Source: Desulfolithobacter dissulfuricans (GTDB lineage: Bacteria > Desulfobacterota > Desulfobulbia > Desulfobulbales > Desulfobulbaceae). From it: DNA of 64,000 nucleotides. The stretch lies in NCBI RefSeq assembly GCF_025998535.1, contig NZ_AP024233.1:1525219-1589218 (forward strand), given 5' to 3'. A program made the translations under genes and the position numbers. Shown here piece after piece: positions 44,770-54,225 of the stretch (the first letter of the stretch is position 1; each line of letters opens with the position of its first letter). The notes below the pieces were generated by a model. It was not told where the DNA came from and searched no databases. It worked only from the letters and a program-made list of their open reading frames with translations.

Positions 44770-46566
44770 ATGAGCGGACTACAGGCAAAACTGATGAAAC
44801 TCTTTACCCGTCCACGTCTGCTCTATGTCTCTCCATGGCTGCTTGCTGCGGCCACAGGGCTTCTCGTTCTTATTGTCGTGACCTTTGCGCTCAGTAATAT
44901 TCGGCGCGAAAAACAGCTCATGACCACCTCCATGCTCCAGAAGGCCGCCACTCTCATGCGCGTGCTTCATTCCGGTTCCCGGGCCGCCTACCTGTCCGAT
45001 CTGCGTCGGGGTGGCTGGCTGTCGGACTCGTGGGAAGTCTATGTGCAACGGGTGATTGATCACGTTGCCGAGGACCCGGATATCAGGTTTCTGGGCGTGG
45101 TCGACGAGCATGGTCGGGTTATCGCCTGGAGTGACAAGAAGCTGACCGGCTCAACCATTTCCTTTGTCCGTCCCCCGGCTCCGACCAGCCAGTCGGAAAA
45201 CCAGTCCTCCCTGGTCTTTGAAATTGTCGGTATGGGAGAGGAAAGGGTCTTTGAGGCTGTTCGACCTTTCACCCCCTACCGGCCCATCATTCCTCCTTCG
45301 CCATTCAAGCAGCACTCGGGCCAGAACTTCAGTCCTGATTCCAAGCGGTATTACGTGGTGGTTGGCCTGGACATGCGCGACTATGACCAGACCCTTCGCC
45401 GGCTCCGCTTCCAGATCCTGATGATGTCACTGGCCATGCTCATGGTCGGTACCGGCGGATGGCTTTCCCTGGCTGCGGTCCAGGGATACCGGGTATCCCA
45501 GCGCACCCTGCAGGAGATACAGGCCTTTACCAGCCTGCTGATCGCCCGGTTACCGGTCGGTATCATCGCCACGGACAGCAAGGGCAGGGTATCGACCTGG
45601 AACCAGGCCGCTGCCGCCATGATCGGGCGGGAGGAGCGGGAAACCAAGGACAAGCGCCCCGGAGACGTCCTGCCCCGGGAGCTGGCCTCCTTCTTCTGCC
45701 GGGAAGTACGCGACGGCCACTGTGCCTCCCAGGTCCGCCAGGACGGGGAGATCAGGCTGCGTATCAACGATAAGGAGGTGGTCCTTTTCTGCAGCCGTAT
45801 TATGATTTTTGATAATGAAAACAGATACACCGGCCAGGTGCTGCTGCTCACCGACCTGACCATGCTCAAGATGCTCGAGCAGGAGATGCGGGAAAATGAA
45901 CGGCTGGCTGCGGTGGGAAGGATGGCGGCCGGAGTGGCGCACGAGGTGCGCAATCCGCTGAGTTCGGTCAAGGGCCTGGCCCTGCTGCTCAAGGGGAAAT
46001 TCAGGGAAGGAAGCCGGGAAAAGGAAACCGCTGATCTGCTGATCAAGGAGGTGGAACGGATGAACAGAACCATCTCCGAGCTCCTCAGCTTTGCCCGGCC
46101 CATGCCACCGCAGACCAGACCGGTGGACCTGCAGGAGCTGCTTGCCAAGATCATGCGCCTCATGGAACATGACATCACGTCAAGCGGCATTGAGGCAACC
46201 TTTGAAGCACCGGACGGGCTGAAGACCGTGGCCGGAGATCCGGACCGACTGCAGCAGGTCTTTATCAATATCTTCCTCAACGCAGTCCAGGCCATGCCCG
46301 ATGGCGGTAATCTCAGTGTCCGGGCCGAGACCGGCGACGACGGGGCCACCGTCCAGGTAACAGTGCGGGATACGGGCTGCGGCATGGACAGCGCCACCCT
46401 GCAGCAGGTTTTCTATCCCTACTTTACCACCAAGGACCAGGGAACCGGTATCGGCCTGGCCATTTCCCAGAAGATCATGGCCGACCACGGCGGCACGATC
46501 CAGATACGCTCAGTTCCGGGCCAGGGGACAGAAGTGATCGTGGAGCTGCCTGTCTTTTCAGGTTGA
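44770..46566 (+). CDS. Sensor histidine kinase (ZraS-like)
   Basis: The 598-residue kinase has a membrane segment at about 23-43 and a periplasmic sensor to about 220. A second membrane segment (about 225-245) precedes a PAS domain (about 265-380, NQAAAAMIG). The HisKA domain has AAGVAHEVRNPLSSVKG, and the ATPase domain has NIFLNAVQAM, DTGCGMD and GTGIGLAI. The layout resembles ZraS and related kinases that act on sigma-54 activators, but no response regulator is beside it. A GGAGA lies about 9 nt before the ATG at 44770. A longer upstream frame is unlikely to be used. The signal sensed is unknown. Confidence 0.9.
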   Translation: MSGLQAKLMKLFTRPRLLYVSPWLLAAATGLLVLIVVTFALSNIRREKQLMTTSMLQKAATLMRVLHSGSRAAYLSDLRRGGWLSDSWEVYVQRVIDHVAEDPDIRFLGVVDEHGRVIAWSDKKLTGSTISFVRPPAPTSQSENQSSLVFEIVGMGEERVFEAVRPFTPYRPIIPPSPFKQHSGQNFSPDSKRYYVVVGLDMRDYDQTLRRLRFQILMMSLAMLMVGTGGWLSLAAVQGYRVSQRTLQEIQAFTSLLIARLPVGIIATDSKGRVSTWNQAAAAMIGREERETKDKRPGDVLPRELASFFCREVRDGHCASQVRQDGEIRLRINDKEVVLFCSRIMIFDNENRYTGQVLLLTDLTMLKMLEQEMRENERLAAVGRMAAGVAHEVRNPLSSVKGLALLLKGKFREGSREKETADLLIKEVERMNRTISELLSFARPMPPQTRPVDLQELLAKIMRLMEHDITSSGIEATFEAPDGLKTVAGDPDRLQQVFINIFLNAVQAMPDGGNLSVRAETGDDGATVQVTVRDTGCGMDSATLQQVFYPYFTTKDQGTGIGLAISQKIMADHGGTIQIRSVPGQGTEVIVELPVFSG

Positions 46567-46571
46567 TCCGC

Positions 46572-46769
46572 TCAGCAGTTTTCGGGTTCCCGGCTGAAGT
46601 TCTGGTCGAGAAACTCGCATTCGACCGGAGTCAGGTCAAAACGGAGTTCCGCCTCGCGGATAAGCTGGACCCTGGTTTTTTTGCAGTCGGACTGGACCAT
46701 TTCACTGACCCAGCGAAGGGCTTTTTTCAGATTGGCCGAAGGCGGCTGTGTACACTGTGCGTCACCCAT
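46572..46769 (-). CDS. Small conserved protein, function unknown
   Basis: The 65-residue protein begins MGDAQCTQPPSANLKK and has the pattern KALRWVSEMV followed by RVQLIREAELRFDLTPVECEFL. This resembles a short family seen in Geobacter-type and Desulfo-type bacteria, recalled rather than checked. GGGAGG precedes the ATG at 46769. It converges tail to tail with the histidine kinase, with 5 bp between the stops. No function is assigned. Confidence 0.6.
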   Translation of the reverse strand: MGDAQCTQPPSANLKKALRWVSEMVQSDCKKTRVQLIREAELRFDLTPVECEFLDQNFSREPENC

Positions 46770-47058
46770 GTTTCCTCCCGGCAGGCCGATGGGACCTTGC
46801 CTTGCCATGTGCCATGGTTATAGTCTAGGTAAAAGTCTCTGGCGAGGTACGAAAAAAGCGTTCCATCCCGGAGAGACCAACTTTCATGTTTCGCTGTGGC
46901 TGGCGAATCTGGTCCAGCCATGCTGGTTTGTGGAGAATCCAAGTATACCCGGGTGGTCTGGGATTGCCCAATACTTTTCCTCCCGAGCAGGAGGGGATCG
47001 GCTTGACTGGTACCGAACGCCGGTGCTACAATTGAAGTAGACCACAAGGCAACAGGGG

Positions 47059-47619
47059 ATGCGCACCATGGAAAGCCTGACAGGATATTTTCTCATCTCA
47101 ACACCGCAGATGCCCGATCCGCGTTTTCAGGAGCAGGTTGTCTATATCTGCGCCCATAATGAGGAAGGTGCCATGGGCCTGGTCATCAATAACCCGCATC
47201 CCGAGATCACGCTGCTCGATGTGCTGCACGGGGCCAACATGCCCATTCCAGAGGGGGTGCTGCCGCCGGTGTACCTGGGTGGTCCGGTGGAAATGGAGGC
47301 CGGGTTCATACTCTACAGCGGGGACGGAAAATCCCGTCTCTCCCTGGAGATAACCCCGGAAATCCACCTTTCCCGGGATGCCGGTCTGCTGCACGATATT
47401 GCCCTTGGCAAGGGGCCCGAACATTTCCTCTTCATGCTGGGATATGCCGGCTGGGCTCCAGGCCAACTGGAAGCAGAGCTCATGGATAACGGCTGGCTGA
47501 CCGTGCCCGGCGACTTTGACGTTTTGTTCAATACTCCGGATGAAGAAAAATGGAAGCTGGCCGCCGGCAGGTATGGTATTGATATCGCCGTATTTGGTGA
47601 TGTCATAGGTAATGCCTGA
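47059..47619 (+). CDS. YqgE/AlgH family protein
   Basis: The 186-residue protein matches the DUF179 (YqgE/AlgH) family. It begins LTGYFLISTPQMPDPRFQEQVVYICAHNEEGAMGLVINNP and has a central VYLGGPVE strand and a C-terminal block FLFMLGYAGWAPGQLEAELMDNGW, all conserved in the family. The role is not settled; AlgH was linked to alginate regulation in Pseudomonas. Two possible starts lie three codons apart (47059 and 47068). It begins a series of plus-strand genes ending with lemA. Confidence 0.9.
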   Translation: MRTMESLTGYFLISTPQMPDPRFQEQVVYICAHNEEGAMGLVINNPHPEITLLDVLHGANMPIPEGVLPPVYLGGPVEMEAGFILYSGDGKSRLSLEITPEIHLSRDAGLLHDIALGKGPEHFLFMLGYAGWAPGQLEAELMDNGWLTVPGDFDVLFNTPDEEKWKLAAGRYGIDIAVFGDVIGNA

Positions 47620-47751
47620 CCAGAGGCGGCACCTGCAGCGGTGAAAGAGAGCCCCTCCGGGGGCATGAGCCACTGCAACCCGGCTTCGTGCAGGCCGGGG
47701 ATGTTTTTCCGGTGAAGACAACGAAACAGACAAGGAGCAGCGGGTCCGTCC

Positions 47752-48237
47752 ATGCAGGGGATAAATACGTCCTCTCATCCAGCCATGCCCCGGCGCCCGC
47801 AGATCATCATGCAAGAAAACGATTCCACAGTACCACGATTATCCGATATTTTCCGCTGCACCAGGTGCGGCTACTGCTGTCAGGGAGAAACCACGGTCTC
47901 CCTGGACCAGGAAGACCAGCAACGCATGGTCGACAAACTAGGCCTTCCCCGGGAAGAGGTCCGGGAGAAGTACTGGCGGGTCACCGGTAACGTGGTGCAG
48001 ATGAAGACCGTGGACGGGCACTGCATCTTCTATGATGAGGAAGCAGGCTGTACGGTGCATGAGGGCCGCCCCTGGCGCTGCGGCCAGTGGCCCCTGCATC
48101 CGAGCATGCTCTCGGATCGCAACAATTACGAAACCATCAAGGCATCCTGTCCCGGCATTACCAGGGACCTCGAGTACGAGGAGTTCTGCCGTATCCTCCA
48201 GGCCCTGCTCGAGCGGCAGGGGGTCCTTATCTGCTGA
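47752..48237 (+). CDS. YkgJ-like cysteine-cluster protein
   Basis: The 161-residue protein has the cysteine pattern FRCTRCGYCCQGE, GHCIFYDEEAGCTVHEGRPWRCGQWP and a later Cys in KASCPG. This is the zinc/iron chelatase-type family (PF03692) once named Fe-S oxidoreductase. The motif fits one metal or Fe-S site. Function in this family is mostly unknown. The start is uncertain: the ATG at 47752 has no clear ribosome site, and the ATG at 47809 gives a shorter, more typical N-terminus. It ends 2 bp before rlmH. Confidence 0.8.
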   Translation: MQGINTSSHPAMPRRPQIIMQENDSTVPRLSDIFRCTRCGYCCQGETTVSLDQEDQQRMVDKLGLPREEVREKYWRVTGNVVQMKTVDGHCIFYDEEAGCTVHEGRPWRCGQWPLHPSMLSDRNNYETIKASCPGITRDLEYEEFCRILQALLERQGVLIC

Positions 48238-48239
48238 AC

Positions 48240-48707
48240 GTGAAATTCATCTTTCCTTTCCTGGGCAAGACCAGGGAAAAATATCTTGACCAGGGAATCC
48301 GCGACTATGCCGGCCGGCTTAGCCGTTTTGTCACTGTGGACATGGTCTTTATCCGCGAGCGCCATGACAAGAATGGTCCGGACAAGACCGTGCGCAGAAA
48401 GGAGGCCGAACTGCTGCTGGCCCAGTGCCCTGCAAAGGGTCTGGTGGTGGCCCTGGACCCCGGCGGCACGCAGCCGGATTCGGAAAAACTGGCCCGGTTG
48501 GTTCGCACCTGGCAGGATGGCGGGGTGCGCAATGTCTGCTTTCTTATCGGTGGCCATCTCGGGCTGGACAGCTCGGTCCTGGCCCGGGCCGATGTGGTCA
48601 TCTCTCTGTCCCGTCTTACTTTTACCCACGAAATGACGCGACTCATTCTCATGGAACAGCTCTATCGGGCCTGTACCATCAATGGTGGGCAAAAATACCA
48701 TAAATAA
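48240..48707 (+). CDS. rlmH: 23S rRNA pseudouridine-1915 N3-methyltransferase
   Basis: The 155-residue protein is a SPOUT-class methyltransferase. Its knot motif is IGGHLGLDSSVLARADVVISLSRLTFTHEMTRL, followed by the C-terminal LMEQLYRACTINGGQKYHK, nearly the same as E. coli RlmH. It methylates pseudouridine 1915 in helix 69 of the 23S rRNA. It starts at GTG 48240, two bases after the preceding stop. No ATG is near enough to fit the family start, so GTG is the better choice. Confidence 0.95.
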   Translation: MKFIFPFLGKTREKYLDQGIRDYAGRLSRFVTVDMVFIRERHDKNGPDKTVRRKEAELLLAQCPAKGLVVALDPGGTQPDSEKLARLVRTWQDGGVRNVCFLIGGHLGLDSSVLARADVVISLSRLTFTHEMTRLILMEQLYRACTINGGQKYHK

Positions 48708-48711
48708 GACC

Positions 48712-49455
48712 ATGAACCTGGAACATGTCGAGCCGCATCTTGTCGACGACTTTGATCAGTTTGTCAGGGAAGTTCGGCAACACGCGCCTGTGCCCCTTCT
48801 GTCCATGCACGTGGTGGGCAGCGCCCTGACCGTGGATTTTGATCCGGAGACCTCGGATATCAACTCGGTGTGCGTCTTCCGGGAAATCAACACCAACCTT
48901 CTAGATTTTCTGGTCAGCCTGGGGAAGAAATACCGGGGGAGGCGTATCGGGGCGCCGGTGTTGATGACTCCGGAGTACATCCAGCGTTCCCTGGACGTGT
49001 TTCCCATCGAGTTTCTCAACTTCCAGGCCATTCACCTGACAGTGGCAGGCGAGGATATCTTCCAGACCATTGTCCTGCAGGACAGAGACCTGCGACTGCA
49101 GTGTGAACGGGAAATCAAATCCAAACTGCTCTGGCTCCACCAGAGCTATCTCCAGTCCCTGGGCGACAGTGATCTGCTGGCCGGGCAGCTGGCCAGGTCA
49201 ATCTCCGGCTACTTTCCCCTGTTCCGGGCCCTGCTCCGTCTCAGTGGCCTGAAAATCCCCCTCTCCAACCAGGAGGTACTGGCCTCGCTCAAGGAAATTG
49301 TCCACCAGGACACCTCGATTTTCGAGATCATCCATGACCTGAAGCGGGACACGGGCCACCCGTCGCGCCAGGAACTGGCCACCTGCTTTGACCGTTATTA
49401 TCGGGCCACCAGCGAGCTGGCCCTGTTTATCGATCAGCTGGACGACAGGGAATAG
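48712..49455 (+). CDS. Nucleotidyltransferase-like protein
   Basis: The 247-residue protein starts 5 bp after rlmH. Its N-terminal third has the sequence SMHVVGSALTVDFDPETSDINSV, which resembles the GS-x-DxD motif of nucleotidyltransferases. In typical members the second acidic pair is DID or DLD; here the third position is Asn (DIN). That may weaken catalysis or alter the substrate. The rest is helical (about 120-247). I know no closer family name. An ATG at 48682 is also in frame but lies inside rlmH. Confidence 0.6.
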   Translation: MNLEHVEPHLVDDFDQFVREVRQHAPVPLLSMHVVGSALTVDFDPETSDINSVCVFREINTNLLDFLVSLGKKYRGRRIGAPVLMTPEYIQRSLDVFPIEFLNFQAIHLTVAGEDIFQTIVLQDRDLRLQCEREIKSKLLWLHQSYLQSLGDSDLLAGQLARSISGYFPLFRALLRLSGLKIPLSNQEVLASLKEIVHQDTSIFEIIHDLKRDTGHPSRQELATCFDRYYRATSELALFIDQLDDRE

Positions 49456-49460
49456 CTGCC

Positions 49461-50249
49461 ATGGGACAACTGCAGAAAATGGGGCGGACATTTGTCCTTG
49501 TGCTCCTTTTCGTCTCCGGTATCGGGGCCTGGGGCCTGGTGACAGAAGCGGTCACCCCACCGGTTCCGGAGCGGCCGCCGGCCCGGGTCGTCGACCTGGC
49601 CGCTCTTCTCGACTCCGCGACCCGTCAGCAGCTGGAAAACGTACTGGCTGAACTGGAGCGGAAGACAGGTGCCCAGCTGGTGGTTCTGACCATCCAGTCC
49701 CTGGACGGGCAGGATATCAACTCCTTTTCCCTGGAAACCGCCGAGAAATGGCAGCTTGGTCAGAAGGACAGGGATAACGGGCTGCTGTTTACCGTGGCGG
49801 TAAAGGATCGCAAATATCGTTTCGAAGTCGGTTACGGGCTTGAGGAAATACTGCCTGACTCCAGGGTAGGGGCCATCGGGCGCCGCTACCTGGTACCCTA
49901 TTTCCGCCAGGGAAAATACCGGGACGGGATCACCGCGGCTACCATGGCCCTGGTGGCGGAGATCGCCCGTTCCAGCGGGGTGAGTATCAGCGGCAGTACA
50001 TCTGCCGGACCCGGAGTTGAAAAGAAAAAAGGTCCTGACCTGGCCGGGCCCGTTTTTCTTCTGATCCTCCTTCTATTCATGATCAGCGGGTTCCGTGACC
50101 GGAAAAGGAGAAGGGGGACCATGGTTCCCTGGATCTATACGGGAGGCACCGGCTGGTCCGGTGGCGACGGCTTCGGTGGTGGATTTGGCAGTGGCTTCGG
50201 TGGCGGCGGTGGAGGTTTCGGCGGCGGTGGGGCCTCCGGCGGCTGGTAG
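49461..50249 (+). CDS. TPM domain protein, secreted and membrane-anchored
   Basis: The 262-residue protein has an N-terminal hydrophobic signal segment (about 8-28). The TPM (YgcG) domain covers about 40-170 and includes VVDLAALLDSATRQQLE, ELERKTGAQLVVLTIQSLDG and FEVGYGLEEILPDSRVG. A second membrane segment lies at about 190-208, and the C-terminus is Gly-rich (FGGGFGSGFGGGGGGFGGG). TPM proteins are often near LemA, as here (129 bp later). The role is envelope-related but undefined. Confidence 0.9.
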   Translation: MGQLQKMGRTFVLVLLFVSGIGAWGLVTEAVTPPVPERPPARVVDLAALLDSATRQQLENVLAELERKTGAQLVVLTIQSLDGQDINSFSLETAEKWQLGQKDRDNGLLFTVAVKDRKYRFEVGYGLEEILPDSRVGAIGRRYLVPYFRQGKYRDGITAATMALVAEIARSSGVSISGSTSAGPGVEKKKGPDLAGPVFLLILLLFMISGFRDRKRRRGTMVPWIYTGGTGWSGGDGFGGGFGSGFGGGGGGFGGGGASGGW

Positions 50250-50377
50250 CCATTTTTCGTTTTTCCGTGCCGCCGGCCCAGTGAGTTTCGGGAAAATCCA
50301 CCATGACGTCGTCGTCAGGGGGTGCTCCGGACGGATTCTGGACGTAGAGAGATTGCACATGCAGGAGATATGACATC

Positions 50378-50953
50378 ATGAGTAATGGATTGAAGACCTT
50401 TCTGATTATCTTTGGCGTGACCTTTGCCCTGGTCCTGGGCCTTGTTCTGTGGGGAATGGGACAGTACAACAAGGTGGTGGCCATGGACGAACAGGTCAAG
50501 GCCCAGTGGGCCCAGGTGGAAAATCAGCTCAAGCGCCGTTTTGACCTGATACCCAACCTGGTGGAGACAACCAAGGGCTATGCCAGGCATGAAAAGGAGA
50601 TTTTTGAAAATCTGGCCCGGGCCCGGACCAGGTATTTCAGCGCCGGCTCGGTACCGGAAAAGGTGAAGGCCGCCGGTGATTTCGAACGGGCTCTCTCCCG
50701 GCTGCTGATGCTCAAGGAAAACTACCCCCAGCTCAAGGCCAGCGAATCCTTCCTGCGGCTGCAGGACAGCCTGGAAGGGACGGAAAACCGGATCGCGGTT
50801 GAACGGAGGCGCTACAACGAGGCGGTTCGCCGGCTCAACACCTACCGGCGAACGGTTGTCGGTCGGTTTTTCGCTGCCCTCGCCGGGGTGGAGGCGGCGC
50901 CCTATTTCGAACCACCGGCGGAAGAACAGCAGGCGCCCCAGGTTCGTTTTTAA
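50378..50953 (+). CDS. lemA: LemA family protein
   Basis: The 191-residue protein has a single N-terminal membrane segment (about 6-26). The LemA core follows: YNKVVAMDEQVKAQWAQVENQLKRRFDLIPNLVETTKGYA, with EKEIFENLARARTRY further on. The C-terminal helices end FRRTVVGRFFAALAGV. LemA proteins are membrane-anchored helical bundles of unclear function, often paired with TPM proteins. It is the last gene before a convergent hybrid kinase. Confidence 0.94.
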   Translation: MSNGLKTFLIIFGVTFALVLGLVLWGMGQYNKVVAMDEQVKAQWAQVENQLKRRFDLIPNLVETTKGYARHEKEIFENLARARTRYFSAGSVPEKVKAAGDFERALSRLLMLKENYPQLKASESFLRLQDSLEGTENRIAVERRRYNEAVRRLNTYRRTVVGRFFAALAGVEAAPYFEPPAEEQQAPQVRF

Positions 50954-51000
50954 GGCCAGACTCCCCGGAACCCTCGCCGTGGCCAGGACGGGGGACAGGT

Positions 51001-53631
51001 TCAGTCAGCCCGGCCAAGCTCCTCGCGGATGGCCTGGCCAAGCTGTTCCAGTGTGTAGGGTTTTTTCACCAGCATGGCCGCCCCGGCCTCAAAGACTTTC
51101 TCCACCTCGGATGAGGTTGCAAAACCCGTGGCGATGATGGCCCGCTGATCCTTTCTGATCTCAATGATCCGTTCGTAGGTCTCCCGTCCACTCAGTCCTG
51201 GTTCCATGATCATGTCAAGGAGAACCAGGTCTACCCGGTGATTACGTATATGGGCCACCGCCTCTTCGCCGCAGGCCACGGCCACCGGCCGGTAGCCCAG
51301 GTGTTCGAGCATGTGACAGGCGATCTCCCGCTGGGTCGGTTCGTCGTCAACGATGAGTATGGTCTCTCCGTTACCGGTCAGCAGGTCCAGATCCACTGTA
51401 CTGCGCGGTTTTTCCGGGAGCTCGTCGGTAACCGGAAAATAGATGGTGAACTGGGTCCCGTCCGGACCGGTAGCCACGTCGATATGCCCGCCATGGTCCT
51501 GGACCGCATTCCAGACAATTGTCAGCCCCAGTCCTGTTCCGCTTCGCCCCCCGGTCTTTGTTGTGTAAAAGGGCTCAAAGATGCGCTCCACATCCTGGGC
51601 GCTCATCCCCGGCCCGGTGTCCCGAACAGTGAGGATAGCGTATTCGCCGGCCGGCAGAGGATTACGGGTCTGACTGCTCTGGTCCAGCCGCCCGGTGTCG
51701 GTGGCGATCTCCACCCGTCCTGGACCATCTATGGCCTCGGCTCCGTTGTAGGCCAGGTTCATCAGGATTTTTCTGATATGGACCGGCGAGCAGCGGATTG
51801 GGGGGATTTCCGGCCGCAACCTGGTGGCAAAGACAACGCCGGGGTTGGCCTTCATGCACTGGCTGTGTTCGGCCGACTGGAGATAGCGGGTGATCAGGCT
51901 GTTAAGGGAGGCGGGTTCCTTTCTGCTGGCCGCGCCCCTGGCAACGGTCAGCAGATCGGCAACAATGGCGGCGGCCCGCAGGCCGGACTCGTTGATGACC
52001 TCGAGAGGCCTCTGCAGGGAGCTGTTTTCCGGAATCTGGCGCAGCAGAAGTTCGGGATAGCTGACAATACCGGACAGAATATTGTTGAGATCATGGGCCA
52101 CCCCGCCGGCCATCAGGCCGATGGCTTCCATTTTTCGGGACCGGCGAAGCTTTCTGGCCATGGCCTCCTTTTCCGACTCCATCCGTTTTTCCCGGGTAAG
52201 ATCATCATAAAGGACAACAACTTCACCGGAGGGCAGTTTATAGACACTGTTTTCCCGCCAGCTGAGGATGGTGTCATTCCGGGAGACCACCACCGGATGG
52301 TAGCGCGGTTCACCATCTTTCCACACCTGGCGAACGATTTCCAACAGGCCCGACGAGACGGTTTCAGGGAACATCCTGCTCATCCGGCGGCCAAGAATCT
52401 GTTCCCGGCTGATGCCTTCGATCTGTTCGGCTGCCCGGTTGAAATCCAGGAACACGAAGTCCTGGCCCTCTTCAACGGCACGTAACACGGCAACCCCACT
52501 CTTCATGTGATCAAAGAGTTCCCGGTAGCGGAGTTCACTTTTACGCGACGCTTCCCTGGCCTTTTTAATCTCGGTCAGATCGATATGAATGGAATAGAAT
52601 TCCTTTTCCCCCTGACTGTTGGTCAGGGCCACGTAACTGGCATAGACCGGTACCGGGAATCCTTTTTTGTCTCGGAGGACCGTTTCGCCGGAAGGCATGG
52701 TCCGTTCCTGACGGATCCACGCTTCAAGATCTTTCCGGAACAGGGGGCGCCGGCTGTCAAAGAGGATCAGCGAATCGATTTTCCTGCCCAGAGATTCCTC
52801 GGGGCGGAAACCAAACAGTTTCTCGCTGGCCCGGTTCCAGAACACCACCGTTTTACTGCGATCAAATCCCTGGACCGCGATATTGGGAAGATCACGGACC
52901 AGGGAGCGAAACCGGTGTTCACTGGCTACCAAGGCCTGCTGGACCTGTTTTTTCCGGGCGATTTCCCGCCGTAGCTCCGAATTGGTGACCAGCAGCTCGG
53001 CGGTTCGCTGGCGGACCTTTTCCTCGAGCTCTTCCTGGTGCAGGCTGACCTGGATAACCTGGGCCGTGGAGTTGGCCAGGTTCTCGACAATGGCGTGCTG
53101 TTCCGCGGTGATCCGGTGATCAGCGAAAAAGGCCAGGACCCCGTTGACCCTGCCGTTGTTATCACGCAGCTGGTAGCCGGCAAAGGCCACCAGACCGAGT
53201 CGGGCAGCCCACTGGTGGTTATGAACCCTGGGGTCGGAGGTGACCTCGTTGGTGAGAAAGGTAGCTTCCTTGCCCGAGGCGATCCGGCCTATCTTGTAAC
53301 AATCGTAGGGCACCCGTCCGTGAAAACCGTCGAGATGGGTATAGCGACCGCTGCTGGCAACCAGATGCAGGCAGCGGTCCCGGTAGCGGCAGAGATGACG
53401 GGGATCGTTTGAAGTGGCGTGGGGGCAGTTGTCACCACACCGGTCCCCCTGCTTGATCATCCAGATACGGCAGAAGTCAGCTCCGAAAACTGAAACAACC
53501 CCGTCACAGATTATTTTGAGCCGACCCTCAAGGTCCGTGGTGCTGAAAAGCCGGTCATAGATCTTGTTGACCCCTTCGTGCCAGCACAGTGACATGGAGG
53601 GGGCAGAGTCTTGAGGTGCTGTCATCTTCAT
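51001..53631 (-). CDS. Hybrid sensor histidine kinase (GAF-PAS-PAS-HisKA-ATPase-receiver)
   Basis: The 876-residue kinase has no signal or membrane segment, so it should be cytoplasmic. An N-terminal GAF-like domain (about 20-200) carries Cys54, Cys65, Cys69, Cys81 and Cys87, followed by the segment SGRYTHLDGFHGRVPYDCYKIG. Two PAS domains (about 236-355 and 365-485) follow, then HisKA with His513 in GVAHDLNNILSG. The ATPase domain has DTGPGMS and GTGLGLTI, and a terminal receiver ends the protein (DDEP, LLDMIMEPGLSG). The Cys cluster may bind a metal or Fe-S group, which is inference. No partner regulator is adjacent; the HPt protein at 34061 could be one. Confidence 0.93.
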   Translation of the reverse strand: MKMTAPQDSAPSMSLCWHEGVNKIYDRLFSTTDLEGRLKIICDGVVSVFGADFCRIWMIKQGDRCGDNCPHATSNDPRHLCRYRDRCLHLVASSGRYTHLDGFHGRVPYDCYKIGRIASGKEATFLTNEVTSDPRVHNHQWAARLGLVAFAGYQLRDNNGRVNGVLAFFADHRITAEQHAIVENLANSTAQVIQVSLHQEELEEKVRQRTAELLVTNSELRREIARKKQVQQALVASEHRFRSLVRDLPNIAVQGFDRSKTVVFWNRASEKLFGFRPEESLGRKIDSLILFDSRRPLFRKDLEAWIRQERTMPSGETVLRDKKGFPVPVYASYVALTNSQGEKEFYSIHIDLTEIKKAREASRKSELRYRELFDHMKSGVAVLRAVEEGQDFVFLDFNRAAEQIEGISREQILGRRMSRMFPETVSSGLLEIVRQVWKDGEPRYHPVVVSRNDTILSWRENSVYKLPSGEVVVLYDDLTREKRMESEKEAMARKLRRSRKMEAIGLMAGGVAHDLNNILSGIVSYPELLLRQIPENSSLQRPLEVINESGLRAAAIVADLLTVARGAASRKEPASLNSLITRYLQSAEHSQCMKANPGVVFATRLRPEIPPIRCSPVHIRKILMNLAYNGAEAIDGPGRVEIATDTGRLDQSSQTRNPLPAGEYAILTVRDTGPGMSAQDVERIFEPFYTTKTGGRSGTGLGLTIVWNAVQDHGGHIDVATGPDGTQFTIYFPVTDELPEKPRSTVDLDLLTGNGETILIVDDEPTQREIACHMLEHLGYRPVAVACGEEAVAHIRNHRVDLVLLDMIMEPGLSGRETYERIIEIRKDQRAIIATGFATSSEVEKVFEAGAAMLVKKPYTLEQLGQAIREELGRAD

Positions 53632-53856
53632 GTATTCGGGATTGCAGAAAGCCGGCTGTATGGACGGCAGAGACAGAGCGTGGATGCCCCGGAACCGGCA
53701 AACCTTTCTGACACGCCACAGGCTGCGGGGAAATGTGGGAGTATACCATGGTTGAGAATCCCTTCCAACGCAAAAGGATTTTCACGGCCACGTTGTGACA
53801 GTTGCAAAGTCGTGCAGGGGTGCGCCATCGGACCGGGTCAGGACAACTGAACCGAA

Positions 53857-54225
53857 TCAGCGTCGGTAAAATTTATGGTCGCCCCACTGGGCGACATAGG
53901 TCAGGCTGTCGGCCCAGGCGGGATGAATGTCCTTGCGGTGATAATAGGTGGCTCCGTTGGTGAAATCAGGGCTGATCATGGCCTTGAGGGCTGTGCGGAA
54001 ACATTCCTTGAAAGCCTCAGGTTCTCTGGGTAGATAGGAGTTCTTGGTGAAGGTCCAGCTGAACTGGTAGGGCGCGGTGACCACCTCCTCGACACTCTGG
54101 TTTTTTTCCAGGGCCCGGTTCAGGGTCACATGGGCCACGGCCAGTTTGCCGATCTGCGGCTCACTGCGTGCCTCGTGGTAGATGTTGAGAGTCAGCCAGA
54201 GCACCCCCTCAATAAAACTCATCAT
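53857..54225 (-). CDS. SleB-type cell wall hydrolase
   Basis: The 122-residue protein matches the Hydrolase_2 (SleB/CwlJ) domain: WLTLNIYHEARSEPQIGKLAVAHVTLNRA, then YQFSWTF, ATYYHRKDIHPAWAD and a closing GDHKFYRR. These enzymes cleave peptidoglycan. It has no signal peptide of its own, so it may be exported differently or act inside during remodelling. The probable catalytic Glu is in YHEAR. The ATG at 54225 is not followed closely by another candidate start; the ribosome site is weak. Confidence 0.85.
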   Translation of the reverse strand: MMSFIEGVLWLTLNIYHEARSEPQIGKLAVAHVTLNRALEKNQSVEEVVTAPYQFSWTFTKNSYLPREPEAFKECFRTALKAMISPDFTNGATYYHRKDIHPAWADSLTYVAQWGDHKFYRR

